64,000 bases of DNA from Pseudomonas laurylsulfatiphila (GTDB lineage: Bacteria > Pseudomonadota > Gammaproteobacteria > Pseudomonadales > Pseudomonadaceae), in assembly GCF_002934665.1 (NCBI RefSeq), contig NZ_NIRS01000005.1:682001-746000 (forward strand). Direction: 5' to 3'. The notes below the pieces were generated by a model. That model was not told where the DNA came from. It worked only from the letters and a program-made list of their open reading frames with translations, and searched no databases. This document shows, one piece after another, positions 32,990 through 41,335 of this stretch. Within the stretch, counting starts at the first letter, position 1, and each line of letters opens with the position of its first letter. The translations under genes were made by a program, and so were the position numbers.

Positions 32990-33358
32990 GAAAACTCCAG
33001 GAAACAAGGCAATGAAATAGGGAAGACATAACTTAGCTGGCTTACGAAAAATGCTAAGACGCATTTGTCATAATTATTTCATCCTTGAGACGGCCCCGTT
33101 ATATCGGTTTGCCACCATTCGTCTGCATCCTTCTCCATTCGTGCCCTGCAATGCAAGTTAATGCTGTTTCAGATGATTTACGCCTTCGCATTGCGAGGTC
33201 AGACGTGCTGTCTATACTCGGGGTGGAATGGAGTTAGCTGATGACGCCCGACTGCATATGCAGCAAGGCCCGGTGCTCAAGTTCGTAGTCTGATGCAGCC
33301 GCTCCCTTGCCGCAGGTGAAAGCCGGCGGGATAACAAGAACGATAAGGGGAACCCGCA
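32990..33358. other. 369-base gene-free stretch upstream of coxB
   Basis: Divergent intergenic region. The first 130 bases are AT-rich. It contains the candidate coxB promoter at 33191-33218 and, in the resulting leader, a 12-bp perfect palindrome CTGCATATGCAG at 33252-33263. The ribosome site AAGGGGAA precedes the coxB ATG. No reading frame of note was seen. Confidence 0.7.
33191..33218 (+). promoter_or_regulatory. Candidate sigma-70 promoter of the cox operon
   Basis: TTGCGA (33191-33196), a 16-base spacer, then TATACT (33213-33218). Both are close to consensus. A start near 33225 would give an untranslated leader of about 135 bases before coxB. Confidence 0.6.
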
Positions 33359-34486
33359 ATGATGCGACATCCACATGTCTGGATGGGCCTCCTGTTGTGG
33401 TCGATTTTCAGTCAGGCGCAAGCGGCCTGGACTGTGAATATGGCGCCTGGAGCGACTGAAATCAGTCACGCAGTATTCGACCTGCACATGACCATTTTCT
33501 GGATCTGTGTGGTGATCGGCATCATCGTTTTTGGTGCCATGTTCTGGTCGATGATTCTCCACCGCCGCTCGACCGGGCAGGTGGCCGCCAAATTTCATGA
33601 AAGCACTACCGTCGAAATCCTCTGGACCATCGTGCCCTTCCTGATCCTGGTGGCCATGGCGGTTCCCGCTACCGCGACCCTGATCAAGATGTACGACGCC
33701 AGCGAGCCGGAGATCGATATCCAGGTCACCGGCTACCAGTGGAAGTGGCATTACAAATACTTGGGCCAGGACGTCGAGTTCTTCAGCAACCTGACCACTC
33801 CCCAGGATCAAATCCACAACAAGGAAGCCAAGGGCGAGCACTACCTGCTCGAGGTCGACAAGCCATTGGTGCTGCCGGTCGGCACCAAAGTGCGCTTCCT
33901 GGTGACCTCCGCTGACGTGATCCACTCCTGGTGGGTGCCGGCTTTTGCGGTCAAGCGCGATGCGATACCCGGGTTCGTCAATGAAGCCTGGACCCGCATC
34001 GACAAGCCCGGCATCTACCGTGGCCAGTGCGCCGAGTTGTGCGGCAAGGATCACGGCTTCATGCCGACCGTGGTCGAGGTCAAGGAAAAGGCCGACTACG
34101 AAAAATGGCTGGCCGATCGCAAGGTCGAGGCCGCGCAGCTCAAAGAGCTGACCAGCAAGGAATGGACCCTCGACGAGCTCAAGGAGCGCGGCGACAAGGT
34201 CTATCACACCACTTGCGTGGCCTGTCACCAGGCCGAAGGCCAGGGCCTGCCGCCGATGTTCCCGGCACTCAAGGGCTCGAAAATCGCCACCGGACCGAAA
34301 GAAGGTCATCTGAGCATTGTCTTCCACGGCAAGCCTGGCACCGCCATGGCCGCGTTCGGCAAGCAGCTCTCTGAAGTCGATATCGCAGCGGTCGTGACCT
34401 ATGAACGTAACGCCTGGGGCAACAACAAGGGCGACATGGTCACGCCAAAAGAAGTGCTGGAGCTGAAACAGGCGGAAAGCAAATGA
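33359..34486 (+). CDS. coxB: Cytochrome c oxidase subunit II with fused cytochrome c domain
   Basis: Subunit II of a caa3-type terminal oxidase; accepts electrons at the CuA centre. It has 375 aa. A signal peptide (MMRHPHVWMG to QAQA) is followed by two membrane helices near residues 40-62 and 85-107. The CuA site has CAELCGKDHGFMP at residues 224-236 with the first histidine in DVIHSWW near 188. A C-terminal cytochrome c domain carries the heme motif CVACH at 286-290 and a methionine ligand probably in GTAMAAFG near 330. This heme makes it caa3 rather than plain aa3. It starts the cox cluster; coxA begins 82 bases later. Confidence 0.96.
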   Translation: MMRHPHVWMGLLLWSIFSQAQAAWTVNMAPGATEISHAVFDLHMTIFWICVVIGIIVFGAMFWSMILHRRSTGQVAAKFHESTTVEILWTIVPFLILVAMAVPATATLIKMYDASEPEIDIQVTGYQWKWHYKYLGQDVEFFSNLTTPQDQIHNKEAKGEHYLLEVDKPLVLPVGTKVRFLVTSADVIHSWWVPAFAVKRDAIPGFVNEAWTRIDKPGIYRGQCAELCGKDHGFMPTVVEVKEKADYEKWLADRKVEAAQLKELTSKEWTLDELKERGDKVYHTTCVACHQAEGQGLPPMFPALKGSKIATGPKEGHLSIVFHGKPGTAMAAFGKQLSEVDIAAVVTYERNAWGNNKGDMVTPKEVLELKQAESK

Positions 34487-34568
34487 CCCGGTCTATTGCG
34501 CACGTAAGGAACCGGTCGGGGCTACGCACCCCGACCTGCCCAGCCCATCTGTTTGCAGGAGACAGGAC

Positions 34569-36161
34569 ATGACTGCTGTAATCGATGAACATGTTCATAC
34601 CGCCACCGACCACGCCCACGGCCCCGCCAAAGGCCTGATGCGATGGGTGCTGACCACCAACCACAAGGACATCGGCACCCTGTACCTGTGGTTTGCGTTT
34701 TCCATGTTCCTGCTCGGCGGCTCGTTCGCGATGGTGATTCGCGCCGAGTTGTTCCAGCCGGGGCTGCAGATCGTCCAGCCGGAATTCTTCAACCAGATGA
34801 CCACCATGCACGGTCTGGTGATGGTCTTCGGCGCGGTGATGCCGGCCTTCGTCGGCCTCGCCAACTGGATGATCCCGCTGATGATCGGCGCGCCGGACAT
34901 GGCCCTGCCGCGAATGAACAACTTCAGCTTCTGGCTGTTGCCGGCGGCGTTCCTGCTACTGGTTTCGACCCTGTTCACTCCCGGTGGCGGACCGAACTTT
35001 GGCTGGACGTTCTACGCGCCGCTGTCGACGACCTACGCACCGGAAAGCGTGACCTTCTTCATCTTCGCCATTCACTTGATGGGGATCAGCTCGATCATGG
35101 GGGCGATCAACGTGATCGCCACCATCCTCAACCTGCGCGCCCCCGGCATGACGCTGATGAAAATGCCGCTGTTCGTCTGGACCTGGCTGATCACGGCGTT
35201 CCTGCTGATCGCGGTGATGCCGGTACTGGCGGGCTGCGTGACCATGATGCTGATGGACATCCACTTCGGCACCAGCTTCTTCAGCGCCGCCGGTGGCGGA
35301 GACCCGGTGCTGTTCCAGCACGTGTTCTGGTTCTTCGGCCACCCCGAGGTGTACATCATGATCCTGCCGGCCTTCGGTGCCGTCAGCTCGATTATTCCGG
35401 CCTTCTCGCGCAAGCCGCTGTTCGGCTACACCTCGATGGTCTACGCCACGGCGAGTATCGCGTTCCTGTCGTTCATCGTCTGGGCGCACCACATGTTCGT
35501 GGTCGGCATTCCGCTGGTGGGCGAGCTGTTCTTCATGTACGCCACCCTGCTGATTGCGGTGCCAACGGGCGTGAAGGTGTTCAACTGGGCCAGTACCATG
35601 TGGCAGGGCTCGCTGACCTTCGAGACACCGATGCTGTTTGCCGTGGCGTTCGTGATCCTGTTCTCCATCGGCGGTTTCTCCGGACTGATGCTGGCCATCG
35701 CCCCGGCGGACTTCCAGTACCAGGACACCTACTTCGTGGTCGCGCACTTCCATTACGTGCTGGTGCCGGGAGCGATCTTCGGGATCTTCGCCTCGGCCTA
35801 CTACTGGTTGCCGAAATGGACCGGCCACATGTACGACGAAACCCTCGGCAAGCTGCATTTCTGGCTGTCGTTCATCGGCATGAACCTGGCCTTCTTCCCT
35901 ATGCACTTTGTAGGGCTGGCGGGCATGCCGCGACGGATTCCGGACTACAACCTGCAGTTCGCCGATTTCAACATGGTGTCGTCGATCGGCGCATTCATGT
36001 TCGGTGCGACGCAGCTCTTCTTCCTGTTCATCGTGATCAAGACCATTCGCGGCGGCCCGCCGGCACCGGCTAAACCGTGGGACGGGGCTGAAGGCCTGGA
36101 GTGGAGCATCCCGTCGCCGGCGCCGTATCACACCTTCACCACGCCGCCGGAAGTGAAATGA
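34569..36161 (+). CDS. coxA: Cytochrome c oxidase subunit I
   Basis: Catalytic subunit, 530 aa, with twelve membrane helices. It binds heme a and the heme a3-CuB pair. Diagnostic features: HGLVMVFGAVMPAF near residue 81 with a heme a histidine, WFFGHPEVYIMILP near 258 with the histidine-tyrosine pair of CuB, WAHHMFVVG near 307 (two CuB histidines), and VVAHFHYVLVPG near 392 with the heme histidines. The first 20 residues are histidine-rich (DEHVHTATDHAHG) before the first helix. It is followed by a REPIN and then ctaG, so the downstream genes may be read through it. Confidence 0.97.
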   Translation: MTAVIDEHVHTATDHAHGPAKGLMRWVLTTNHKDIGTLYLWFAFSMFLLGGSFAMVIRAELFQPGLQIVQPEFFNQMTTMHGLVMVFGAVMPAFVGLANWMIPLMIGAPDMALPRMNNFSFWLLPAAFLLLVSTLFTPGGGPNFGWTFYAPLSTTYAPESVTFFIFAIHLMGISSIMGAINVIATILNLRAPGMTLMKMPLFVWTWLITAFLLIAVMPVLAGCVTMMLMDIHFGTSFFSAAGGGDPVLFQHVFWFFGHPEVYIMILPAFGAVSSIIPAFSRKPLFGYTSMVYATASIAFLSFIVWAHHMFVVGIPLVGELFFMYATLLIAVPTGVKVFNWASTMWQGSLTFETPMLFAVAFVILFSIGGFSGLMLAIAPADFQYQDTYFVVAHFHYVLVPGAIFGIFASAYYWLPKWTGHMYDETLGKLHFWLSFIGMNLAFFPMHFVGLAGMPRRIPDYNLQFADFNMVSSIGAFMFGATQLFFLFIVIKTIRGGPPAPAKPWDGAEGLEWSIPSPAPYHTFTTPPEVK

Positions 36162-36174
36162 ACACCTGGCCCTT

Positions 36175-36276
36175 TGTAGGAGCGAGCTTGCTCGCGATGG
36201 TCGTCAACGATAACGCTGGAAGCCTGATACCCCGCGGCGTTCTCCGGTTTTTCGCGAGCGGGCTCGCTCCTACAGG
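36175..36276. repeat. REPIN (long class, TGTAGGAG variant) inside the cox cluster
   Basis: Outer ends TGTAGGAGCGAGC and CTCGCTCCTACA, inner ends GCTCGCGA/TCGCGAGC. The spacer has GTCGTCAACGATAACGCTGGA. It sits between coxA and ctaG, 14 bases past the coxA stop and 24 before the ctaG start. Confidence 0.88.
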
Positions 36277-36299
36277 GGTTGGTGTAGAGGTTTGCAATC

Positions 36300-36851
36300 A
36301 TGGCTGACTCGATTTCGCTGAAGAAACTGGTCACCCGTCTATTGCTGGTCGTGGGGGCAATGTTTGTGTTCGGGTTTGCGCTGGTGCCGATCTACGACGT
36401 GATGTGCAAGGCCTTCGGCATCAATGGCAAGACCGCCGGGCAGTACGAGGGGGAGCAGACGGTCGACACCTCGCGGCAGGTGCGTGTGCAGTTCCTGTCG
36501 ACCAATACCGCCGATATGCCGTGGGATTTTTATCCCAAGCATGACGAACTGACCGCTAACCCGGGGGCGGTGAACGAGATGATCTTTATCGCCCACAACC
36601 CCACCGATAAGCCGATGAGTGCCCAGGCCGTGCCGAGCATCGCGCCAAGCTCCGCGGCGGCGTACTTCCACAAGACCGAATGTTTCTGCTTTACCCAGCA
36701 AGTGCTGCAGCCCGGTCAACGGATCGAGATGCCGGTACGTTTCATCGTTGACCGTGACATGCCCAAGGATGTGAAGCATCTGACGCTGTCTTACACGCTG
36801 TTCGATATCACCGCCCGACATCCACCGGTAGCTGTAAACACTGGCGGTTGA
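36300..36851 (+). CDS. ctaG: Cytochrome c oxidase assembly protein CtaG (Cox11)
   Basis: Copper chaperone that helps form the CuB site of subunit I. It has 183 aa: a short cytoplasmic start, one membrane helix (LLLVVGAMFVFGFALVPIYDVMCKAF, residues 14-39), then a periplasmic immunoglobulin-like domain. The copper-binding motif CFCF is in KTECFCFTQQ near residue 125, and a third cysteine lies in DVMCKAF. Its place between subunits I and III is the usual one. Confidence 0.96.
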   Translation: MADSISLKKLVTRLLLVVGAMFVFGFALVPIYDVMCKAFGINGKTAGQYEGEQTVDTSRQVRVQFLSTNTADMPWDFYPKHDELTANPGAVNEMIFIAHNPTDKPMSAQAVPSIAPSSAAAYFHKTECFCFTQQVLQPGQRIEMPVRFIVDRDMPKDVKHLTLSYTLFDITARHPPVAVNTGG

Positions 36852-36876
36852 GCGTGCCCGATAAGGAGAACAATAA

Positions 36877-37764
36877 ATGGCAACTCATGAGCATTATTAC
36901 GTTCCCGCCCAAAGCAAATGGCCGATCATCGCCACCTTCGGCATGGTTACCACTGTGTACGGCCTGGCCACCTGGTTCAACGATCTGAAAGCGGCGCGCC
37001 CGGAATCCCACGGGCCACTGATCTTTTTCGTCGGCGGGTTACTGCTGGCCTACATGCTGTTCGGTTGGTTCGGCACGGTGATCAAGGAAAGTCGCGGCGG
37101 CTTGTACAGCGCGCAAATGGATCGCTCGTTTCGCTGGGGCATGAGCTGGTTCATTTTCTCGGAGGTGATGTTCTTCATCGCCTTTTTCGGTGCACTGTTT
37201 TATGTGCGTCACATCTCCGGGCCGGCGCTTGGCGGAGAAGGCGCCAAAGGCATCGCGCACATGCTGTGGCCGAGCTTCCAGTTCACCTGGCCGCTGCTGG
37301 ACAACCCCGACTCGAAACTGTTTCCGCCACCCAAGGAGGTCATCAGCCCCTGGGGCCTGCCGCTGCTCAACACCGTGTTGCTGGTGAGCTCCAGCGTGAC
37401 TGTGACCATCGCCCACCACGCGTTGAAAAAGGGCCATCGCGGCGCACTCAAGCTGTGGCTGGCGCTCACCGTAGTGTTGGGCTGTGCGTTCCTCACCTTC
37501 CAGGCCGAAGAGTACATGCACGCCTACCACGAACTGGGCCTGACCCTGGGTTCGGGCATCTACGGCGCGACGTTCTTCATGCTCACCGGGTTCCACGGCG
37601 CCCACGTGACCATCGGCACCATCATCCTGTTCGTGATGCTGATGCGGGTCATGCGCGGGCACTTCGACAGCGAGCACCAGTTCGGCTTCGAAGCGGCGAG
37701 CTGGTACTGGCACTTCGTGGATGTGGTGTGGATCGGGTTGTTCGTTTTCGTCTACGTACTGTAG
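36877..37764 (+). CDS. coxC: Cytochrome c oxidase subunit III
   Basis: Membrane subunit that stabilises subunit I and its proton pathway, 295 aa, seven hydrophobic segments. The N-terminal HEHYYVPAQSKWPI and the WGMSWFIFSEVMFFIAFFGA segment near residue 88 are diagnostic, as are the paired glutamate-histidine in FQAEEYMHAYHELG near 208, GFHGAHVTIGTI near 238, and WYWHFVDVVWIGLF at the C-terminus. GGAGAA lies before the ATG. Its stop codon is inside a REP-type hairpin. Confidence 0.96.
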   Translation: MATHEHYYVPAQSKWPIIATFGMVTTVYGLATWFNDLKAARPESHGPLIFFVGGLLLAYMLFGWFGTVIKESRGGLYSAQMDRSFRWGMSWFIFSEVMFFIAFFGALFYVRHISGPALGGEGAKGIAHMLWPSFQFTWPLLDNPDSKLFPPPKEVISPWGLPLLNTVLLVSSSVTVTIAHHALKKGHRGALKLWLALTVVLGCAFLTFQAEEYMHAYHELGLTLGSGIYGATFFMLTGFHGAHVTIGTIILFVMLMRVMRGHFDSEHQFGFEAASWYWHFVDVVWIGLFVFVYVL

Positions 37765-37786
37765 GAGCCAGCAAGCTGGCTCCTAC
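37761..37786. repeat. REP-type hairpin spanning the coxC stop codon
   Basis: GTAGGAGCCAGC-aa-GCTGGCTCCTAC, a perfect 12-bp stem. The stop codon TAG of coxC is bases 2-4 of it. It lies between coxC and the oppositely transcribed gene at 37791 and could stop both. Confidence 0.8.
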
Positions 37787-37790
37787 ACGG

Positions 37791-37994
37791 CTACCAGGGG
37801 GCATGAGAAACCAGCTGGCCGCTGAAAAACCCCCAGGTGATCAGACCGAGGGTAATGGCGGCCAGCGTGACACGCACACTCAAGGCAATGACGAGGCGGT
37901 TTGAGCGGCTGTCGTCCTTGACCAGAAAAAACAGGCCGCTGAACAGGCTGACAACCGTGGCAATCAGCATCAGGACGATGGCTGCTTTGAGCAT
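37791..37994 (-). CDS. Twin transmembrane protein (DUF2909)
   Basis: Small inner-membrane protein of 67 aa with two hydrophobic helices (AAIVLMLIATVVSLFSGLFF, residues 4-23, and LAAITLGLITWGFF, residues 44-57) joined by a charged loop KDDSRSNR. It matches the DUF2909 twin-membrane family found inside cox clusters of pseudomonads, read opposite to the oxidase genes. Role unknown, presumably in oxidase assembly or stability. Confidence 0.82.
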   Translation of the reverse strand: MLKAAIVLMLIATVVSLFSGLFFLVKDDSRSNRLVIALSVRVTLAAITLGLITWGFFSGQLVSHAPW

Positions 37995-38064
37995 GGTGGG
38001 ACTCCGGGGGACAGGCGATGCACTTGAGTATAGCTATCGCGATGACCGACTTTCTGGCGATGCC

Positions 38065-38805
38065 ATGAAGCGCTTTCGGCCGGGTATCGTGCCAACGCTG
38101 GTGGTCGCGCTGTTGCTGCCGCTACTGGTGTCCCTGGGGTTCTGGCAATTGAGCCGGGGCGCGGAGAAAAGCGCGCTGCTGCAAACTTACGCCGAGCGCC
38201 GGGCCGCCGAGCCGATGGCCAGCACCGAACTGCAATACACCGCTGACCCGGCTTTCCGCCGGGTTCGCCTGCACGGCCGCTTCGATGCCGAACACAGCCT
38301 GCTGCTCGACAACAGTCAACGTAACGGCAGGGTCGGCGTCGAGTTGTTGCAACCCTTTCATGATCAGGCCAGCGGGCTCTGGCTGCTGGTCAATCGCGGC
38401 TGGCTGCCCTGGCCGGAACGCCGCACAGCCGTGCAATTCAAGACACCTGCCGAGGCAGTCAGCCTCGACGCGTGGGTCTACGTCTCCCCCGGTGCGCCGT
38501 TTCAGTTGCACGCAGACCCGGCGACAGCGACGTGGCCGAAGCTGATTACGGCCGTTGAACCGGCCAGTCTCTGGAAGACGCTGAACCGCGAAGGCTTTGC
38601 CTTTGAGCTACGCGCCGAAACCGGTCCGGCCACCTATCAGGCCGACTGGCCGGTGGTCGCCACGGGCCCGGAAAAACATATCGCTTATGCCGTGCAGTGG
38701 TTCGCCATGGCAATCGCCCTGTTCGGTCTTTATCTCTATCTCGGCTGGCACAACGCAAAGGAGAAACACCATGGGAGCGGCCATGAATCCACCCAGCATG
38801 TCTGA
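38065..38805 (+). CDS. SURF1 family oxidase assembly protein
   Basis: Helps insert heme a into subunit I. The ATG at 38065 (MKRFRPGIVPTL) gives 246 aa. Two membrane helices bracket a periplasmic domain: residues 8-28 (VPTLVVALLLPLLVSLGFWQL) and near 217-237 (YAVQWFAMAIALFGLYLYLG). The conserved GFWQLSRGAEK after the first helix and NRGWLPWPERR near 112 are SURF1 signatures. The next gene overlaps its 3' end by 35 bases, so translation is coupled. Confidence 0.94.
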   Translation: MKRFRPGIVPTLVVALLLPLLVSLGFWQLSRGAEKSALLQTYAERRAAEPMASTELQYTADPAFRRVRLHGRFDAEHSLLLDNSQRNGRVGVELLQPFHDQASGLWLLVNRGWLPWPERRTAVQFKTPAEAVSLDAWVYVSPGAPFQLHADPATATWPKLITAVEPASLWKTLNREGFAFELRAETGPATYQADWPVVATGPEKHIAYAVQWFAMAIALFGLYLYLGWHNAKEKHHGSGHESTQHV

Positions 38806-39364
38806 GGCGAAACCTTCGGTGAACCGGCGCAAGGGCCGTATGCAACTGCTGCTGATTTTGCTCGGGGTGATCGGTCCGATGATCCTTGCCACCGGCATGT
38901 ACAAGCTGAATTTCTGGGTGCCCGAGGGCCGCAGTTATCACGGCGAACTGATCGGCAACGGTCAGACCCGCGCGGACATCGGCGTGCAGGCCCAGGAGGA
39001 GCGTTGGCAGATCCTGGTGACCGCGCCCAAGGATTGCGCGGTGGACTGCCAGCAACTGGTGTACCTGGCGCGGCAGATCCAGATCGGCCTCGGCCGCGAT
39101 GCGTCCCGCGCCAGCCATGCATTGGCCGCCGCACAGACGCTGAATAGCGATTACGAGACTAAACTTCAACGCGAGTACCCGCAGTTGCAACGCTATCCAC
39201 TGGACTTGCCTGCCTACACAAAAGGCGCTCAGAGCAATGACGCGCCACACCTGTGGATCATCGACCCCCACGGCAATCTGGTGCTGCGCTACGACCCGTC
39301 GGTGAAGGGCAAGGACCTGCTGAACGATCTGCGCCACCTGCTGAAACTGTCGAACATCGGATAA
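38771..39364 (+). CDS. Membrane-anchored thioredoxin-like protein of the cox cluster (PA0111-like)
   Basis: Protein of 197 aa with one membrane helix (residues 27-45, LLLILLGVIGPMILATGMY) and a periplasmic C-terminal part. The chosen ATG at 38771 has AAAGGAG six bases upstream; later ATGs at 38783 and 38798 are possible. WIIDPHGNLVLRYDPSV near residue 165 resembles the end of SCO/thioredoxin-fold domains, and CAVDC near 94 is a cysteine pair at about the place of the active site. A role in copper or disulfide chemistry for the oxidase is plausible but not proven. Confidence 0.85.
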   Translation: MGAAMNPPSMSEAKPSVNRRKGRMQLLLILLGVIGPMILATGMYKLNFWVPEGRSYHGELIGNGQTRADIGVQAQEERWQILVTAPKDCAVDCQQLVYLARQIQIGLGRDASRASHALAAAQTLNSDYETKLQREYPQLQRYPLDLPAYTKGAQSNDAPHLWIIDPHGNLVLRYDPSVKGKDLLNDLRHLLKLSNIG

Positions 39365-39374
39365 GGGCATCGTC

Positions 39375-40448
39375 ATGGCCAAACCTGGATTTCGCCTCGC
39401 GTTGTTTGCCACCTTGCTGGCACTGATTGTGGTGTTGCTCGGTGCCTACACCCGCCTGACCCACGCCGGCCTCGGCTGTCCGGACTGGCCTGGCTGCTAC
39501 GGTTTCATCAGCGTGCCGAAAAGCGAAGCCCAACTGGCCCATGCCGAATTGCATTTTCCGGACGCTCCGGTCGAGGCGCACAAGGGTTGGAACGAGATGA
39601 TCCACCGCTACTTCGCTGGCACGCTGGGCGTGTTGATCGCGGTGTTGGCCGGTCGTGCGTGGTTGCATCGCCGTCATCCGGGGCAACCGGTGAAGTTGCC
39701 ATTGTTTCTGTTGGCGGTGGTCTTTGGCCAGGCCGCGTTCGGCATGTGGACGGTAACGCTCAAGCTTTGGCCGCAGGTGGTCACCGGGCATTTGCTTGGC
39801 GGCTTCGCGACCTTGAGTCTGTTGTTTCTGCTGACCTTGCGCCTGTCCGGTGTACTGCCGGCGCTGACCGTGCCACGACGTTTGCAGCACTGGGCGACGG
39901 CGGGGCTGTTGCTGGTGATCGGGCAAATCGCCCTCGGTGGCTGGGTCAGTTCCAACTACGCCGCCGTGGCCTGCATCGACTTTCCAACCTGTCACGGCCA
40001 ATGGCTGCCGCCTGCCGATTTTGCCAATGGCTTTCATCTGACCCAACACATCGGCCCGAATTACCTCGGCGGGCAACTGGACAGCGACGCCCGTACGGCC
40101 ATCCACCTGACCCATCGCATCGGCGCCTTACTGGTCACCTTGGTGTTGCTCGGCCTGGCCTGGCAATTGAAGGCAGTCGGCATGACACGCCTGGCAGGCC
40201 TGGTGCTGATCGCCCTTGGCGCACAAATCACCCTGGGCATCAGCAACGTGCTGTTCCATCTGCCGCTGCCGCTGGCCGTCGCGCATAACGCGGGCGGCGC
40301 CGCGCTGTTGCTGACCATGGTGCTGGTCAACTACCACGCCCGCACCAGCCTGGTCCGGGTCAAGCAGCCAACGCGCTGGCGCTTCAGCCTGCGTAAACAC
40401 TCAGCCGGGCCCATAACAATAAAAGGAGAGATGCCATGGCGATTCTGA
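39375..40448 (+). CDS. ctaA: Heme A synthase CtaA (Cox15)
   Basis: Oxidises the C8 methyl of heme O to the formyl group of heme A; inner membrane, 357 aa with eight helices. Signature segments: LLGAYTRLTHAGLGCPDWPGCYG near residue 22 with the conserved cysteine pair, HRYFAGTLGVL near 76, VTGHLLGGFATLSLLFLL near 136, IHLTHRIGALLVTLVLL near 240, and VAHNAGGAALLLTMVLVNYH near 298, each with a heme histidine. It overlaps the heme O synthase gene by 13 bases. Confidence 0.95.
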   Translation: MAKPGFRLALFATLLALIVVLLGAYTRLTHAGLGCPDWPGCYGFISVPKSEAQLAHAELHFPDAPVEAHKGWNEMIHRYFAGTLGVLIAVLAGRAWLHRRHPGQPVKLPLFLLAVVFGQAAFGMWTVTLKLWPQVVTGHLLGGFATLSLLFLLTLRLSGVLPALTVPRRLQHWATAGLLLVIGQIALGGWVSSNYAAVACIDFPTCHGQWLPPADFANGFHLTQHIGPNYLGGQLDSDARTAIHLTHRIGALLVTLVLLGLAWQLKAVGMTRLAGLVLIALGAQITLGISNVLFHLPLPLAVAHNAGGAALLLTMVLVNYHARTSLVRVKQPTRWRFSLRKHSAGPITIKGEMPWRF

Positions 40449-41335
40449 TCGGCGAACGTCCCCGTCAGGCGATCTGGCGTGACTACCTGGAGCTGACCAA
40501 ACCCAAGGTCGTGGTGCTGATGCTCATCACTTCGCTGGTGGGGATGTTCCTCGCGACCCGTGCCGGGGTGCCGTGGACGGTGCTGGTATTCGGCAACCTG
40601 GGCATCGCCCTGTGTGCCGGTGGCGCCGCGGCGGTCAATCATGTGGTGGACCGGCGCATCGACGCGGTGATGGCGCGCACCCACAAACGGCCGCTCGCCG
40701 AAGGCCGGATATCTCCGACCGCCGCGCTGACGTTCGCGCTGGTATTGGCGGCCCTCGGGCAAGCCATGCTGCTGGCGTTTACCAACCCGCTGACCGCGTG
40801 GCTGACCCTCGCCTCGCTGCTTGGCTATGCGGTGATCTACACCGGATTCCTCAAGCGTGCGACCCCGCAGAACATCGTCATTGGCGGTCTGGCTGGTGCC
40901 GCGCCGCCCTTGCTCGGCTGGACCGCCGCCACCGGGCACGTCAGCGCCGAACCGCTGCTGCTGGTGCTGATCATCTTCGCCTGGACCCCGCCGCACTTCT
41001 GGGCGCTGGCGATCCATCGCAAGGAGGAATACGCCAAGGCCGACATCCCGATGCTGCCGGTCACCCATGGCGAGCACTACACCAAGATTCATATCCTGCT
41101 GTATACCTTTGCACTGCTCGCCGTCAGCCTGATGCCCTACGTGATCCACATGAGCGGTATGCTCTACTTGGTCTGTGCGCTCGGGCTGGGGGCGCGGTTT
41201 CTGCAATGGGCCGTGGTGTTGTACCGTGGCACTCGGCCGCACGCGGCGATCAACACGTTCAAGTACTCTATTTACTACTTGTTCCTGCTGTTTATCGCCC
41301 TGCTCGTAGACCACTACTTACTGTTGAACCTATGA
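40436..41335 (+). CDS. ctaB: Protoheme IX farnesyltransferase (heme O synthase)
   Basis: Adds a farnesyl group to heme B, giving heme O, the substrate of CtaA. It belongs to the UbiA prenyltransferase family: 299 aa, about nine helices. The aspartate-rich motif is NHVVDRRIDAVMARTHKRPL near residue 67, and YTGFLKRATPQNIVIGGLAG near 135 is also diagnostic. AAAGGAG precedes the ATG inside the ctaA 3' end. Its stop overlaps the SCO gene start (ATGA). The name cyoE is used for the same function. Confidence 0.95.
   Translation: MAILIGERPRQAIWRDYLELTKPKVVVLMLITSLVGMFLATRAGVPWTVLVFGNLGIALCAGGAAAVNHVVDRRIDAVMARTHKRPLAEGRISPTAALTFALVLAALGQAMLLAFTNPLTAWLTLASLLGYAVIYTGFLKRATPQNIVIGGLAGAAPPLLGWTAATGHVSAEPLLLVLIIFAWTPPHFWALAIHRKEEYAKADIPMLPVTHGEHYTKIHILLYTFALLAVSLMPYVIHMSGMLYLVCALGLGARFLQWAVVLYRGTRPHAAINTFKYSIYYLFLLFIALLVDHYLLLNL

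Noticed and set aside
34643..36131. Long plus and minus frames overlapping coxA
   Set aside because: Arg/His-rich shadow translations of the subunit I gene, which has all its ligand motifs in the other frame.
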